Assembly (NCBI GenBank): GCA_036245525.1
Contig: BTPG01000007.1
Coordinates: 159,926,059-159,990,058, forward strand
Source of the DNA: Semisulcospira habei
Taxonomy: Eukaryota > Mollusca > Gastropoda > Semisulcospiridae
Length of the DNA: 64,000 nucleotides
Reading direction: 5' to 3'
The notes below the pieces were generated by a model. That model made no database searches. It was not told the DNA's origin and saw nothing but the letters and a program-made list of their open reading frames with translations. Both the position numbers and the translations under genes were made by a program. Shown one piece after another: positions 9,681 to 19,947 of this stretch (its first letter is position 1; the number at the start of each line of letters is the position of its first letter).

Positions 9681-10775
9681 ATGGCGACATCGGAAATGGA
9701 GACATTCCTGAAAATCGGAAAGGAATGTGGACTGGAGGGAGCTCAGCTCCTGGACTTTGTAAAGGAGAGAGAAAGAAAAAGGAGACTCGAAGAAAAGAGG
9801 CGAGAGAGAAGAGACGAGAGAGAGAAGAGAAGGAGAGACTGGAAAGAGAGGAGAGAGAAGAAAAGAGACGAGAGAGAGAAGAGAAGGAGAGACTGGAAAG
9901 AGAGGAGAGAGAAGAAAAGAGACGAGAGAGAGAGAGAAGAAAAGGAGAGATTTGATAGAGAAGAAAGAGCGAAAGAGCGTGAAATTAGGAAACTTGAAAT
10001 CCAAGCAGAAGAAGTAGAGAAACAGCGAAGAGAAGCAGAGAAACAGCGAGAAGAAGCAGAGAAACGAGAAGAGGCGGAGAGGCAGCGACAACACGAAATT
10101 CATTTAAAGCAGATGGAGATTGATGCACAGAGCCAAAGGGTTCCTGAAGCAACAGCATTAGCCAGCAGAGAGCAAACAGCCCGTGCGCCAAAGCTCCCAC
10201 CTTTCGTTGAAAACTCAGATAAGATGGACGCTTACCTAGAACGATTCGAGCGCTTCGCAAGTAGCATCAATTGGAAACAAGAGACTTGGGCTATCAAACT
10301 GAGTGCACTTCTAACTGGCAAAGCGCTTGAAGTTTTCACTCGCTTACCAAGAGAAGAAGCCGAAGATTATACACAGTTGAAAGCTGTCCTGCTGAGACAG
10401 TATGCCTTCACTGAAGAGGGTTACAGGCGACGATTTCGGAACTGCAAGCCTGAAGAAGGAGAAACACCCGGCCTATTCATTGAGAGAATCAGAAGCTACC
10501 TGGAGAAATGGATAGAGCTGGCTGGCCTAAACAGAGAGTACCTATGTGACCTCATCATCAAAGAGCAAGTCCTCAACGCATGTTCTAAGGACCTGGCCGC
10601 CCAACTCAGGGAGAAAAAGAATCAGTCCCTAAAGGCCCTGGCCGACTTCGCTCAAAGATACCTTGACGCCCACAACATGAAGTTCGGGTCCAGTAACTGC
10701 AGCGTGTGTCTGCACCAGCAGAGGAAATCCACAATGCCAGAGACACCCCGAAATACAAGCCAGTGGAGAACCTGA
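9681..10775 (+). CDS. Retrotransposon Gag, truncated before its zinc knuckle
   Basis: 364 codons from an ATG at 9681. Residues about 25-150 are almost entirely Glu, Arg and Lys, a predicted long coiled coil or charged helix, partly encoded by two copies of a 54-bp repeat (9832, 9886). Residues about 165-345 form a helical capsid-like domain of the retrotransposon-Gag/SCAN type (MDAYLERFERFASSINW ... LNACSKDLAAQLREKK). A TGA at 10773-10775 ends the frame just before a CCHC knuckle that lies in another frame, so a frameshift separates them. The protein would package element RNA in cytoplasmic particles. Confidence 0.8.
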   Translation: MATSEMETFLKIGKECGLEGAQLLDFVKERERKRRLEEKRRERRDEREKRRRDWKERREKKRDEREKRRRDWKERREKKRDEREREEKERFDREERAKEREIRKLEIQAEEVEKQRREAEKQREEAEKREEAERQRQHEIHLKQMEIDAQSQRVPEATALASREQTARAPKLPPFVENSDKMDAYLERFERFASSINWKQETWAIKLSALLTGKALEVFTRLPREEAEDYTQLKAVLLRQYAFTEEGYRRRFRNCKPEEGETPGLFIERIRSYLEKWIELAGLNREYLCDLIIKEQVLNACSKDLAAQLREKKNQSLKALADFAQRYLDAHNMKFGSSNCSVCLHQQRKSTMPETPRNTSQWRT

Positions 10776-11317
10776 CATGTTTTCTCTGCGGAAAGAAAGG
10801 TCACAAGGCGATACGGTGTCCTTCTAAAGATGTTCCCCGAGGCGACAACATCAGAAGAACCAAGATCGCAGGATAGCAGGCAGAAGTAGTACTACGTCTC
10901 AACACAGAGCCGCCTCTGTACTAGCAAATGATGTGACGTCATCCAGTGACTGAGTCTGGAGAAAGGCGAGTGACACCGGAGCAGCTGATTGAATCTTTCA
11001 AAAAGAATGGAGGCATCCCAGTAGGAGATGGGGCTACATTTTTACCAGTATCAAACATCGCGCTGCATGAGAATGAAGTGCCGAATATGCCGGTGGTGTC
11101 AGGACTTGTCGGCAAAGCATCAGTGAGAGTGCTGAGAGACACTGGTTGTAACTGTGTCATCGTGAGAGAGGACTTGGTAGCTGAAGACCAGAAGCTACAT
11201 GAATGGACCACCCTCATTTTGGCCGACGGTACTGGGAGAGTCACCCCTCTTGCCAATGTCAGTGTTGACACTCCGTACCTAAAAGGAGAGGTGAAGGCGT
11301 TGTGCGTGAAAACCCCT
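10772..11317 (+). pseudogene. Gag zinc knuckle and retropepsin of the gypsy-like element
   Basis: From 10778 the frame encodes CFLCGKKGHKAIRC, a CX2CX4HX4C nucleic-acid-binding knuckle, and a stop comes soon after (about 10877). From 10946 an open frame gives a retroviral-type aspartic protease: VRVLRDTGCNCVIV with the catalytic Asp codon at 11138-11140, then the flap-like LADGTGRVTPLANVSV. The frame does not stop at the end of the gypsy sequence but continues into DIRS reverse transcriptase. The protease looks complete except for its extreme C-terminus. Confidence 0.75.
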
Positions 11318-12299
11318 GCTCGAGCTCTTTCTGCCGCAGTGCAGCCCATGGACTTTGCAGTCAGTCTCGATCTCTCGGATGCGTACCTCCACGTCCCCAT
11401 GCATCCTGTGGCCAGACGCTACCTTCGCTTCGCCTTCGCAGGTGTCGTCTACCAGTTCCACGCGCTTCCTTTCGGCCTCAACCTCAGCCCGTGGGTGTTC
11501 ACCTGGATCATGGACGCCAGGGCCAGACGGACTTCATCCAGTCCCACGTTGAACTACCTCGACGATCTTCTCCTGAGGAACCAAGCAGACTCCGCCTTGG
11601 AGAAGGACCGGGATGCGCTCCTCGCTCTGCTCGGCACACTCGGGTTCCTCGTCAACGCAGGCAAGTCCGACCTCTCACCGTCGCGCCGCTTTGTACACCT
11701 GGGGATGGAGTTTCGAACTGACCTCAACGAAGTGCGGCTCCCGGAGGCGCGTATCCAGAAGTTGGGGAATCTGGCGCGGCAAGTGGCTCAAGAGGACAGC
11801 GTCACTGCCCGGGTGTGGTTGCAACTCCTGGGCCTGATGAGGGCCGCAGCAGATCTCCTTCCCATAGGACGCCTCTACTGCCGCCCGCTGCAGCTGCACC
11901 AGCTCCTACACTGGCGACCCTCGAAGGATGACATCGACTCCCTGATCCCGGTGCCACCGATGCATCGTCCTCACCTCCTGCGCTGGGGGGGGGGGACCCT
12001 GCCTGGCTCGCTACGGGAGTCCCACTTTACTCACCACCTCCCCGGTTGTCCCTCTGTGTCGACGCAAGTCTCGCCGGTTGGGGGGCTCACCTACTACCAA
12101 CGTTCGCCACAGCCTCCAGTCTTTGGCCTCCAGATCTGCGGTCCCGACACATCAACTGGTTAGAGCTGAAGGCGGTGTGGCAGGCCCTTACGACGTGGGA
12201 CTCTCAACTCCGATGCCAGGAGCTCTTCGTCTTGTCCGACAACTCCACCGTCGTCGCCTACATAGAGAAGCAGGGCGGGACATGCTCTCCCTCTCTGTG
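11318..12299 (+). pseudogene. RT and start of RNase H of DIRS copy C
   Basis: The segment starts within the RT at the motif corresponding to VQPMDFAISLDLADAYLH of copy E and continues with FHALPFGLNLSPWVFTWI and YLDD (11555-11566). It shares one open frame with the upstream gypsy protease from 10946 to 12163. A G-run at about 11988 shifts the frame. RNase H then continues in another frame (LCVDASLAGWGAHLL, INWLELKAVWQAL, LSDNSTVVAYI). It stops at 12299, where a LINE is inserted, and resumes at 18249. Confidence 0.85.
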
Positions 12300-12941
12300 G
12301 CCCACTGGGCACCGGCCTCCACGTGGTGTAGGTGGGTAGTCCCCTCAGTCCCTGACTGAGTGGGCTAGCAGAGGGGTGCCATCTTTGTCCAGGATTAGGA
12401 CTTGATGTCAGCAAATATGTTGTTCAGTCTTTTTCACTGGTCCGGTTTTTAAGGAGCTGTGCTTACCCAGGTCCTACCATGTTGGATTGGTCCTTAAAAA
12501 TACACGTGAGCTTTTGGTCCTTTGGATCCCAAGTGTTTGCCGTGCTTGGAGACCCGTGTCGGGGGAGAAGAGGATCCTGGTGGCAGAAACACTCCACTTT
12601 GGCCTTGACTTCTGCCTAAACGGGAGGCTAGTCGTACCGGCCTAGTCAATCGGCTCTTGTCACGTTGAGCCCTATCCCACTGTTGACATGCGGGTTGCTA
12701 TACGGAGCACCATGCTATAGCCTCTGCTGCTGATTAGGTGCCTTACACCAGTATTCCCCTGCATTCAACAGTGTGATAAAAGGCGGTGGCTTAAACGGTT
12801 CAATCGGGCTTACCCCCTTGAGTATATCACGGGCAGTCTCCATTGTGCGTCAGCTGGAGAACGCCGACAGTTGCACTTTCCCTTGTTGGGTTCGTTGGCG
12901 TGCGGGGACCCCCGGGGGATGAATATCTCTACTATAATAAT

Positions 12942-14232
12942 ATGGAAAAAAAAAAAACAAAAAAACTGGCACCAAAGCGGCACATAGCCGCTGACATTGT
13001 CATTGAGAATGATAGTGACTCTGACTGTGAGGAAGCGACGCCTCACGCGTCGGCCGCCTGGCCTCGCTTTCTCATTATCCACAGCAAAGTTAAAGAGAAG
13101 CCTGTTTCCAAGCTGCACCCTTTCCTGGTAGGGGAGACCCTCAGGAGCCGTGTTGGCAGCCCTGAGGCCCAGCGCCTCAGGTCTGGTGACTTGCTGGTAG
13201 AGTGCCATACCCGGGCACACTCCAATGGGCTACTGAGGCTCTCCTCCATCAGAGACACTCCAGTGGAGGTCACTCCCCACAAAACGATAAATTCTTCTAG
13301 AGGAGTGATTAAAGATCAAGCATTGGCCGAACTGTCTGAAGATGAACTTGTACGGAACCTTAAGTCACAGGGGGTGACCTACGTCGGGCGCTTCATTTTC
13401 AAACGAGGTGGTAGGGAGGTCCGTTTCCCTACCATCATCCTGACGTTTGGCACCCCCACAGCTCCTACTACCATCTGGGGAGGTTACTACTCCCTAACAG
13501 CGAAAAAGTACGTCCCTCTCCCCCTCCGGTGCTTTAAGTGCCAAAAGTATGGCCATGGGCAGAAGACATGCCGCCAGGCAGAGGCTCTATGCGCCCGCTG
13601 CACTAAGCCTGGACACTCTGCTGAGTCCTGCACAGCCATCCCCCTGTGTGTGAATTGCCAGGGGGCGCATATGGCTTCGGACAAGAAGTGCCCTCATTGG
13701 ATCTCCGAGTGCAGGATTCAGCAGGTGCGTGTGGAGAAGGGGCTGTCCTTTGCGGACGCCAAAAACTGGTTGATGGCCCTGGTGCAGCTGAGGCTGCGCC
13801 AAACTCAAATAACAACTTTGTGTATACTTTCAGTGCTGCGGTGGCAGGCAAGCGCCCCACCAAAGACTTCTCTTGTCTTGGATGGGGGCGGAGCCTCGGA
13901 TCCTCTCGCCCCTGGAGAGTAACCCTCCTCCGGTGGTGATGAGGAGCCAGGGAACGCAGAAGGCGGATGCTGCCGGTCCGGTGGCACTGCCTTCTGCTGC
14001 CCCTAAGCCTCAGCCCCCACCCAAACCTGTCAATCTTACTACAAAGGCTTCTGGCTCTGGTCAGTATTCTAAGGCCGCCAACTCTGGCGGCAGGAACGCT
14101 GCCCCGGCCCAGAAGTCTAAGAAAGTTAGGGACCGCTGTGCGTACGGGCCCAGAAGGGGGACACTGATGTCCCCCTTCAAAACAAATATGCTGCATTGGA
14201 GGAGCAGATGGAGGGGGTGGAGGTTGTCGTAG
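12942..14232 (+). pseudogene. LINE ORF1, nucleic-acid-binding protein with three CCHC knuckles
   Basis: ATG at 12942 opens a frame to 13922. A Lys-rich start is followed by a domain of unknown fold, then three consecutive knuckles around residues 198-250 from this ATG: CFKCQKYGHGQKTC, CARCTKPGHSAESC and CVNCQGAHMASDKKC. This is the usual I/Jockey-type ORF1 pattern for coating element RNA. A frame break near 13800-13880 passes the C-terminal Pro/Ser-rich part to the frame ending at 14232. A poly-A stretch right after the ATG (12945-12957) is a second likely slip site. Confidence 0.8.
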
Positions 14233-14374
14233 CAGGTGCTGCGGCACCTTCTCCCCCCTCATCTCCGAGGAACCAGAGGAGGTCCAGGAGTCGACCCCCC
14301 TCTGTTTCTTCGACTCCTTCCAAAGCACAGGAAAAGGGGGGAAGGAACTCTTCTCCTACACATAAAACCTAACC

Positions 14375-15646
14375 ATGTACTCTCTGCTTCAGTGGAATTG
14401 TCGTGGTTTTCACACCAACTTTGAAGAATTATGCCTTCTAGTCAAGTCCTATAACCCCTCGGTAATATCTCTTCAGGAGACTTACCTGAAGACTTCTGAC
14501 CCTGTCTCCTTTAATGGTTTTAATGCTATCCATAAAGGTTTTGATTCGGAGAGACGCTCGGGTGGAGTGGCTCTTCTCATTAGCAACCAGTTTTTATGTA
14601 GCCCCGTTAGTGTTGATACCTGTCTTCAGGCTGTCGCAGCTCGGGTTACCTTAAAGAAGACTATAACCATATGCAGTATTTATCTGCCACCATCCCTGCG
14701 GGTCTGTTGTAATGATTTTTTTAATTTAGTAGATCAACTGCCCCCTCCCTTTATTCTCATGGGGGATTTTAACGGTCACGCTCACCTTTGGGGTAGTGAC
14801 CACTATGATAGCAGATGTCAGATGTTAGAAGATGTTTTTTCTCAACTTAACCTATGTGTCTTTGACGATGGTTCACCTACATACTCTAACCCAGGTTCAG
14901 GATCTAGTTCTGTTCTAGACCTCACTGTGTGTGATCCTTCTCTCATGCTGGACTTTGTCTGGAAGGTTCACAACGACCTGTGTGGTAGTGACCACTTCCC
15001 AATAGTCCTGTCATCGGTCAGCTGTGGGGAGGATCCACTGGTGGGGCGCTGGACTCTCAAGAAAGCTAACTGGCCTCTGTTCGCCTCCCTCTGTCAGTCT
15101 CGTATTACAGAAGAGGTGGTCATGTCAGCTGAAGAACCTGTTTCTTCTTTTACTACTATTTTGTTGGATGTAGCAGGTGAAACCATCCCTAAAACTTCCG
15201 CATCAATCCCTCGGAAGCCAAGAGTACCATGGTTCAATGAGGAGTGCCGCAAGGCCCAAAAAGCATGCAAATCTGCTCAGCGACGTGCTTTCCGTAATCC
15301 GTCGCAAGTGAATATTTTAACCTTTAAAAGACAGAGGGCGAAAGCCCGTTACATTTTTAAACGTGAACGCCGTACTTCCTGGAGACGCTTCGTCTCATCT
15401 TTAACTTCTCGTACTCCGTCCCAGAAAGTCTGGAGGGCTGTTCGAAGAATTAGGGGCAGGGGTGGCTCGGCTTCTGTCGGCCATCTTAGAGATGGTGCCA
15501 GCTTGGTCACAGATAAAAAGGCTGTGGCCAATTTGCTTGCCTCCACCATTGCCCATAATTTTTCAACAGAGCATTATTCACCCTTCTTCCAGAGAGAGAA
15601 GGAGAAGCGAGAGTCTCGTATTTGTGATTTTAAGTCCGATAACTGA
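14375..15646 (+). CDS. LINE ORF2, AP endonuclease part
   Basis: 423 codons from ATG. The N-terminal 220 residues show the exonuclease-endonuclease-phosphatase motifs in order: QWNCRG, SLQETYL, MGDFNGHAHLWGSD and CGSDHFPI, including the metal-binding Asn, Glu, Asp/Asn and the catalytic Asp-His. This enzyme nicks target DNA for target-primed reverse transcription. The following 200 residues are the basic linker toward the RT. A stop at 15644-15646 cuts the protein off before the RT, which continues in another frame. Confidence 0.85.
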   Translation: MYSLLQWNCRGFHTNFEELCLLVKSYNPSVISLQETYLKTSDPVSFNGFNAIHKGFDSERRSGGVALLISNQFLCSPVSVDTCLQAVAARVTLKKTITICSIYLPPSLRVCCNDFFNLVDQLPPPFILMGDFNGHAHLWGSDHYDSRCQMLEDVFSQLNLCVFDDGSPTYSNPGSGSSSVLDLTVCDPSLMLDFVWKVHNDLCGSDHFPIVLSSVSCGEDPLVGRWTLKKANWPLFASLCQSRITEEVVMSAEEPVSSFTTILLDVAGETIPKTSASIPRKPRVPWFNEECRKAQKACKSAQRRAFRNPSQVNILTFKRQRAKARYIFKRERRTSWRRFVSSLTSRTPSQKVWRAVRRIRGRGGSASVGHLRDGASLVTDKKAVANLLASTIAHNFSTEHYSPFFQREKEKRESRICDFKSDN

Positions 15647-15654
15647 GAAGACTA

Positions 15655-18026
15655 TAATGCCCCTTTTACATTATCTGAATTGCAGCAAGCCTTGCAAAAA
15701 TGTAATGACTTTGCTGCTGGCCTAGATACCATTCACTATCAATTCCTAATGAATCTGCCTGAGAGGTCACTCCTTGTACTTCTCAAGGCCTTTAACCATA
15801 TCTGGAGAACTGGTCATTTTCCGCCGTCTTGGCACCAGGTTGTGGTTGTACCGATCCCCAAGCCGGGTAAGGATCCTTCCGACCCAGGCAACTACCGGCC
15901 TATCGCTTTGACATCATGTTTATGTAAAACTATGGAGCGTCTGGTCAACGCCTGCCTGGTGTGGCATCTTGAGTCACAGGGTCTCCTCACAGACCTCCAG
16001 TGCGGTTTCCGGCGCTTCCGTAGTACCATTTATTCGATATGCTTTTGTCAACAAGCAGCATGTCTATGCAATTTTCTTCGATCTTGAGAAGGCATATGAC
16101 AACCTGGAAGTATGGCATAATGTCTGACTTGTTGGACATGGGTTTTAAAGGGCATCTGCCCGTTTTCATTCACAATTTTTTGACCAACCGGTCGTTCCAT
16201 GTCCGTGTGGGTTCCACCCTCTCCAACTCCTTTGAACAGGAGATGGGCATCCCACAGGGCAGCATTTTATCTCCTGTTTTATTTAGTATTAAAATTAATA
16301 ACATTGTAAAGGCCATCAAGGATGATTTTGCATGCTCTTTGTTTGTTGACGACTTTGCTTTGTGCACACGTGGTCGAGGACTTGCGTCCCTTGAGAGGCG
16401 CTTGCAGCTGTGCGTTGATCGCATCCAGCGGTGGGTTCAATGGATTCAAGTTCTCGCCCTCCAAGACTGTATGTGTGCATTTTACTAACCAGACGAAATT
16501 TTTTCCAGAACCTAGCCTGAGCATTGCTGGAGTGACGATTAAGGTGGCCGAGGAGGCAAAGTTTCTGGGGGTCATCTTTGACAAAAGACTTGCCTTCCAC
16601 AACCATATTAATTACCTTTGAACCTCTTGTCAGAAGGCTCTCGACGTTCTTCGTGTCATCGGTCATACTGACTGGGGTGCGGACCGTACTGTCTTACTTC
16701 GACTGTACCAGGCCCTTGTTTGGTCCAAACTGGATTATGGCTCTGTGGTGTATGGCTCAGCTTCCAAGTCTGTGCTACAGTGTCTGAACACAATTCACCA
16801 TTAGGGTCTGCGGATATGTCTTGGGGCCTTCAGGACGTCTCCAGTTCCTAGTCAGTATGCCGAGGCAGGGGAGCCTTCTCTCAAGCTCCGCCGCATCCGC
16901 CTCATGCTCAGCTACGTTCTGAAACTGAAGGCCCATCCAGACAATCCTGCCTATGATTGTCCATCGTTTGCAGAGATTTACGATACCCATCCGGGAGCTG
17001 TTCGTCCACTTTCTTTTCGTGTCCGACCTCATCTGCAGGCGGCCGGATTGGACCTGGACAGAGTTTCGGAATCCCTGCAACACATCACTCCACCCTGGCT
17101 CTTACCAGTTCCAGACATCTTGCTGGACTTGACTGCCCACAAGAAAGACTCTACTCCACCAGCCATATACCAACAGAGCCTCAATGAACTGCTTTCAATT
17201 TTTCCTGGCTATTGTCGTATCTATACGGATGGGTCAAAGTCTGAGGATGGGAGAATGGCTGCGGCCGCAGTGTCCTCTCGCCATCCTAGACGCCCATTTA
17301 AGCACCGCCTCCCAGACCACTCATCTGTATTTAGTGTGGAACTGCAGGCGGTTCTGCTGGCACTCAGGCATGCTTATCGATCTAGAGAAAGGAACTTCCT
17401 GATTCTGTCTGACTCTCTTTCTGCCCTGCAGGCCCTTCAGGGCACGGGAAATGACCACCCACTCTGGTGCAGATCAGAGAGCTCCACGCAGACTTGATGA
17501 AGGAATATTATGACATCATTTTTATTTGGGTCCCAGGGCATGTGGGCATCGAAGGCAACAGGATCGCAGATTCTGCTGCCAACGATGCACGCAATGACCT
17601 TGTCCTTGTCACACAGACTGTTTATAGTGATTTTAGACATGTGACTAGTGCGTGCGTAGCCCGTGAATGGCAATCCGAGTGGGACAAAGAGGAAGCTAAC
17701 AAGCTGCATGAAGCCCTTCCTAAGTTGTCCGACGGTCTACCTTATCGCTGCGGCAGCCGCCGTGAGGAGACTGTCCTGGCTCGGCTCCACATCGGGCACA
17801 CGTATGTTACGCACTCTTATTTACTAAAACAGGAGGAGCGTCCATCCATGGTGTTATGCCTGCGACGAGCAGTACTCTGTTCAACACTTTTGTTATCTTG
17901 TGCTGATCTAATCGACACAAGGCATAAACATTTCACAGCAGACTCCTTGAAGGTTTTGTTCCGGGATGTGCCCCCGGACAAGATCTTCAGTTTTCTGAGA
18001 GAGTGCCATATTTTTAATAAGATTTG
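15655..18026 (+). pseudogene. LINE ORF2, RT and RNase H parts with frame breaks
   Basis: RT motifs in order: PIPKPGKDPSDPGNYRPIAL (about 15855-15910), QCGFRRFRST, then after a frame change EMGIPQGSILSPVLF and FVDD (16342-16353, the YxDD-equivalent). Around 17213 an RNase H domain begins: IYTDGSKSEDG (first Asp), SVELQAVLLAL (Glu), LILSDSLSALQAL (Asp) and, in another frame, WVPGHVGIEGNRIAD. A C-terminal region to about 18026 follows. At least four frame changes make it a pseudogene. Confidence 0.85.
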
Positions 18027-18248
18027 AGCGTTTATAGACTATGATGTTTCTATTATTTTGACCTTTTTGAGAGTCTGTCGACGTTTTCTTTAAAGACCTG
18101 TGCGACATTTTAGCCTGACATATTTTTAAGGTATATTTACATCATGTCTTAAGACCTTTCTTTTAGTCTGGCTGACCAGATTTTTAACCTTCCCGCCATG
18201 AGATGGCCTTAGTTGCCTGCTCGGCGTTAAACCCAAATAACTAACTAA

Positions 18249-18907
18249 CTCCCTCTCTGTGCATCCTTCTCTACCAGGTGTTCTGCTGGTGTGAGGATCG
18301 AGGCATCGCTCTTCATGCGAGACACATCCCGGGACATCTAAATGTTCTTGCTGACTCTCTTTCGCAGCGCGGCCAGTTACTCCACACCGAGTGGACGCTC
18401 CGCCCGGACATCTTCAGAATGATCGGGACCAGGTGGGAGGCTCCCATGATCGACCTCTTCGCAATGAGGTGGAACCGCCAGCTACCGCTGTTCATCTTGC
18501 TGGTTCCAGACCCACTAGCTTGGGCAGTCGACGCGCTATCCATCCCCTGGGACGGACTCGTCGCCTACACTTATCCTCCGTCGGTTCTGGTGCCCAAAGT
18601 CCTCCTCAAACTCCGCGGCTGCAACATGGTCCTGTTTCTGGTTTTCCCATTCTGCTGGACCAAGTCGTGGACCACATACCTATTGAACCTCGCCACGTGC
18701 CCTCCTCTGCAGCTCCCCACTCCACGCACGATGCTCAAGCAACCATGACAGCCGCTGTACTATCCGTGCCCAGAACGTCTCCTCCTCCACGCCTGGAGAT
18801 TGTGCGGCAAGCCCTCACCAGCAGAGGCTTCTCAAGTGTGGCAGTGGATGCTATCGCTGCAGCCCGCAGACCCTCAACCAGACGAGTTTACGAGGGAAAG
18901 TGGCGAG
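18249..18907 (+). pseudogene. Middle part of DIRS copy C: RNase H end, linker domain, recombinase start
   Basis: Continues from 12299: LHARHIPGHLNVLADSLSQR (end of RNase H), then the family's conserved linker with MIDLFAMRWNRQLPLFI and VPDPLAWAVDALSIPWDGL. A Dam-like methyltransferase has been annotated at this position in DIRS1 elements; I did not find clear methylase motifs. After a frame change, the start of the recombinase appears (LEIVRQALTSRGFSSVAV) and runs to AARRPSTRRVYEGKWR, where the DNA transposon at 18908 breaks it. It resumes at 20731. Confidence 0.85.
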
Positions 18908-19394
18908 CACGGCAGTTTACCCTTCTGGAAATCACTCTCTTTAGTTTGGCTCTGACCCGGCCGTGACCCACTTCACTGATAAGTGCGCGCGAGTCACTGC
19001 AGGCTCAGCCGAGCTGCAGGCGGGAAGCGTAGCGCTCTTTGTTTCCTGTTGAAGGCTGTCAGGCATGTGACCAGTTTAGCCTGTTAAAACTTATTATTAC
19101 CGTGGCTAAAAAGTTTCAATCGTAAATATCATTATGTAATACTATGCCTGAAAATGTCCTCTTCAAGCTCATGTAAGTTTCTTTTGTAATCAGCGTTGAC
19201 TTCTGTGGTTATTACGTGATTAAAATGTGTGTAGTTCGAGGAACTTTCCTTCCGTGGTAGACAGTGTGAGTGTGTAAAAAAACTGGGTTTCAGTGCCGGA
19301 TGTATCACTATGTGTATGTGCCTTTATCTGATGCATTTATGTCAGTAAAGTATCGTGTGTTAAAGTCATGGAGAATGAACATTCCTTTCCAAGA

Positions 19395-19947
19395 CATTTG
19401 GTGGCCGTGAATTCTTTGTGTAGACTTTGTGGTAGTAGGTCTAGGCGAGCAGTCAAAAGACAAAAACAAACCCGTGTATTTGTGCACTAAATACACCAGT
19501 TTCTTTTCGTGTTACAACATTGATGTGCTCAACGACTTGGAAGGGAAGCATTCTAAAACAATTTGTTTCATGTGTCATACTAATCTTGTCAGATTAACTC
19601 ATTCTACCCCAACACCGAAATCTCCAAATGTTGCCGTTGTCCTCTGAAGACTGTATTGCAATGCAGGACACAGATCGACCATGATAGTTCAAGGGTGATG
19701 CCAGAATAGCTTGGCGCCCATAGGCGCCAAGCTATTCTGGCATCACCCTTGAACTATCATGGTCGATCTTTATCTTGCTGTGGTGCGTCTGGGGTAGAAT
19801 GAGTTAAGTAAACAAGTGGAACACACAAGCTCTACGGACATTCACAAAACGTGTGCTGATCTTTGGGTAGCCTTTGATGAAACTTTTTCTGTTGATGACT
19901 GTCAAACATGTAGTCATTTCAAGCAGCAGTCAAAATGTGACATTTAG
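19395..19947 (+). pseudogene. RAG1 N-terminal-domain-like zinc-binding protein, transposon encoded, broken
   Basis: Three pieces line up. First, HLVAVNSLCRLCGSRSRR (19395 onward) with a CX2C pair. Second, after a frameshift near 19450-19480, FSCYNIDVLNDLEGKHSKTI followed by CFMC. Third, beyond the MITE, VAFDETFSVDDCQTCSHF to a stop at 19945-19947. The order LCRxCG ... IDV ... H...CxxC ... CxxC is that of the zinc-binding N-terminal region of vertebrate RAG1. The same order occurs in the second copy at 63031-63300. As I recall, a transposon with such a protein was described from Aplysia (N-RAG-TP). Homology is judged by motifs only. Confidence 0.7.
19594..19807. repeat. TTAA-flanked hairpin MITE inside the RAG1-like gene
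   Basis: TTAA at 19594-19597 and 19804-19807 flank inverted ends CTCATTCTACCCC/GGGGTAGAATGAG. Inside is a 96-bp palindrome (19673-19768) with 46-nt perfect arms and a 4-nt loop. TTAA duplications point to piggyBac-type mobilisation. Joining across one TTAA lets the RAG1-like reading continue. The hairpin core is shared with 43110-43170, 58553-58655 and 59707-59800. Confidence 0.85.

Larger units (their letters stand above)
8650..11317 (+). mobile_element. Ty3/gypsy-like LTR retrotransposon, 5' half only
   Basis: A 5' LTR (8650-9597), a probable primer-binding site starting TGGCATCTCCGACGGGAC at 9601, a gag gene and a protease are present. RT, integrase and the 3' LTR are absent. Upstream, the leader of copy C is intact up to TTCTTAGCTAG, where copy F continues differently, so the element was inserted in C's leader. 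Downstream the sequence turns abruptly into DIRS RT at about 11318. A deletion joining the two elements explains this best. The family assignment rests on the gag type, CCHC knuckle, DTGC protease and LTR form; no pol enzyme remains to confirm it. Confidence 0.75.
12300..18248 (+). mobile_element. I-group non-LTR retrotransposon (LINE), nearly full length
   Basis: A 5.9-kb element with a 5' leader, an ORF1 with three zinc knuckles, and an ORF2 with AP-type endonuclease, RT and RNase H. The 3' end reads GGCGTTAAACCCAAATAACT with (AACT) repeats as tail. The flanking sequence CTCCCTCTCTGTG is at both 12287-12299 and 18249-18261 (13 bp; the first CT of the right copy could belong to the tail). 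Removing the element rejoins the DIRS RNase H coding sequence. A C-terminal RNase H places it with I/Nimb-type rather than Jockey-type LINEs. Confidence 0.9.

Noticed and set aside
9633..10103. Minus-strand Leu/Phe/Ser-rich frame resembling membrane segments
   Set aside because: It is the antisense of the Glu/Arg/Lys-rich gag coding sequence.
9681..10300. Highly charged coiled-coil protein as a host gene
   Set aside because: It is continuous with a retrotransposon capsid-like domain and preceded by an LTR and a primer-binding site.
12843..12941. Start of LINE ORF1 upstream of 12942
   Set aside because: The frame is open but has no conserved content. The ATG at 12942 before the Lys-rich start is more likely.
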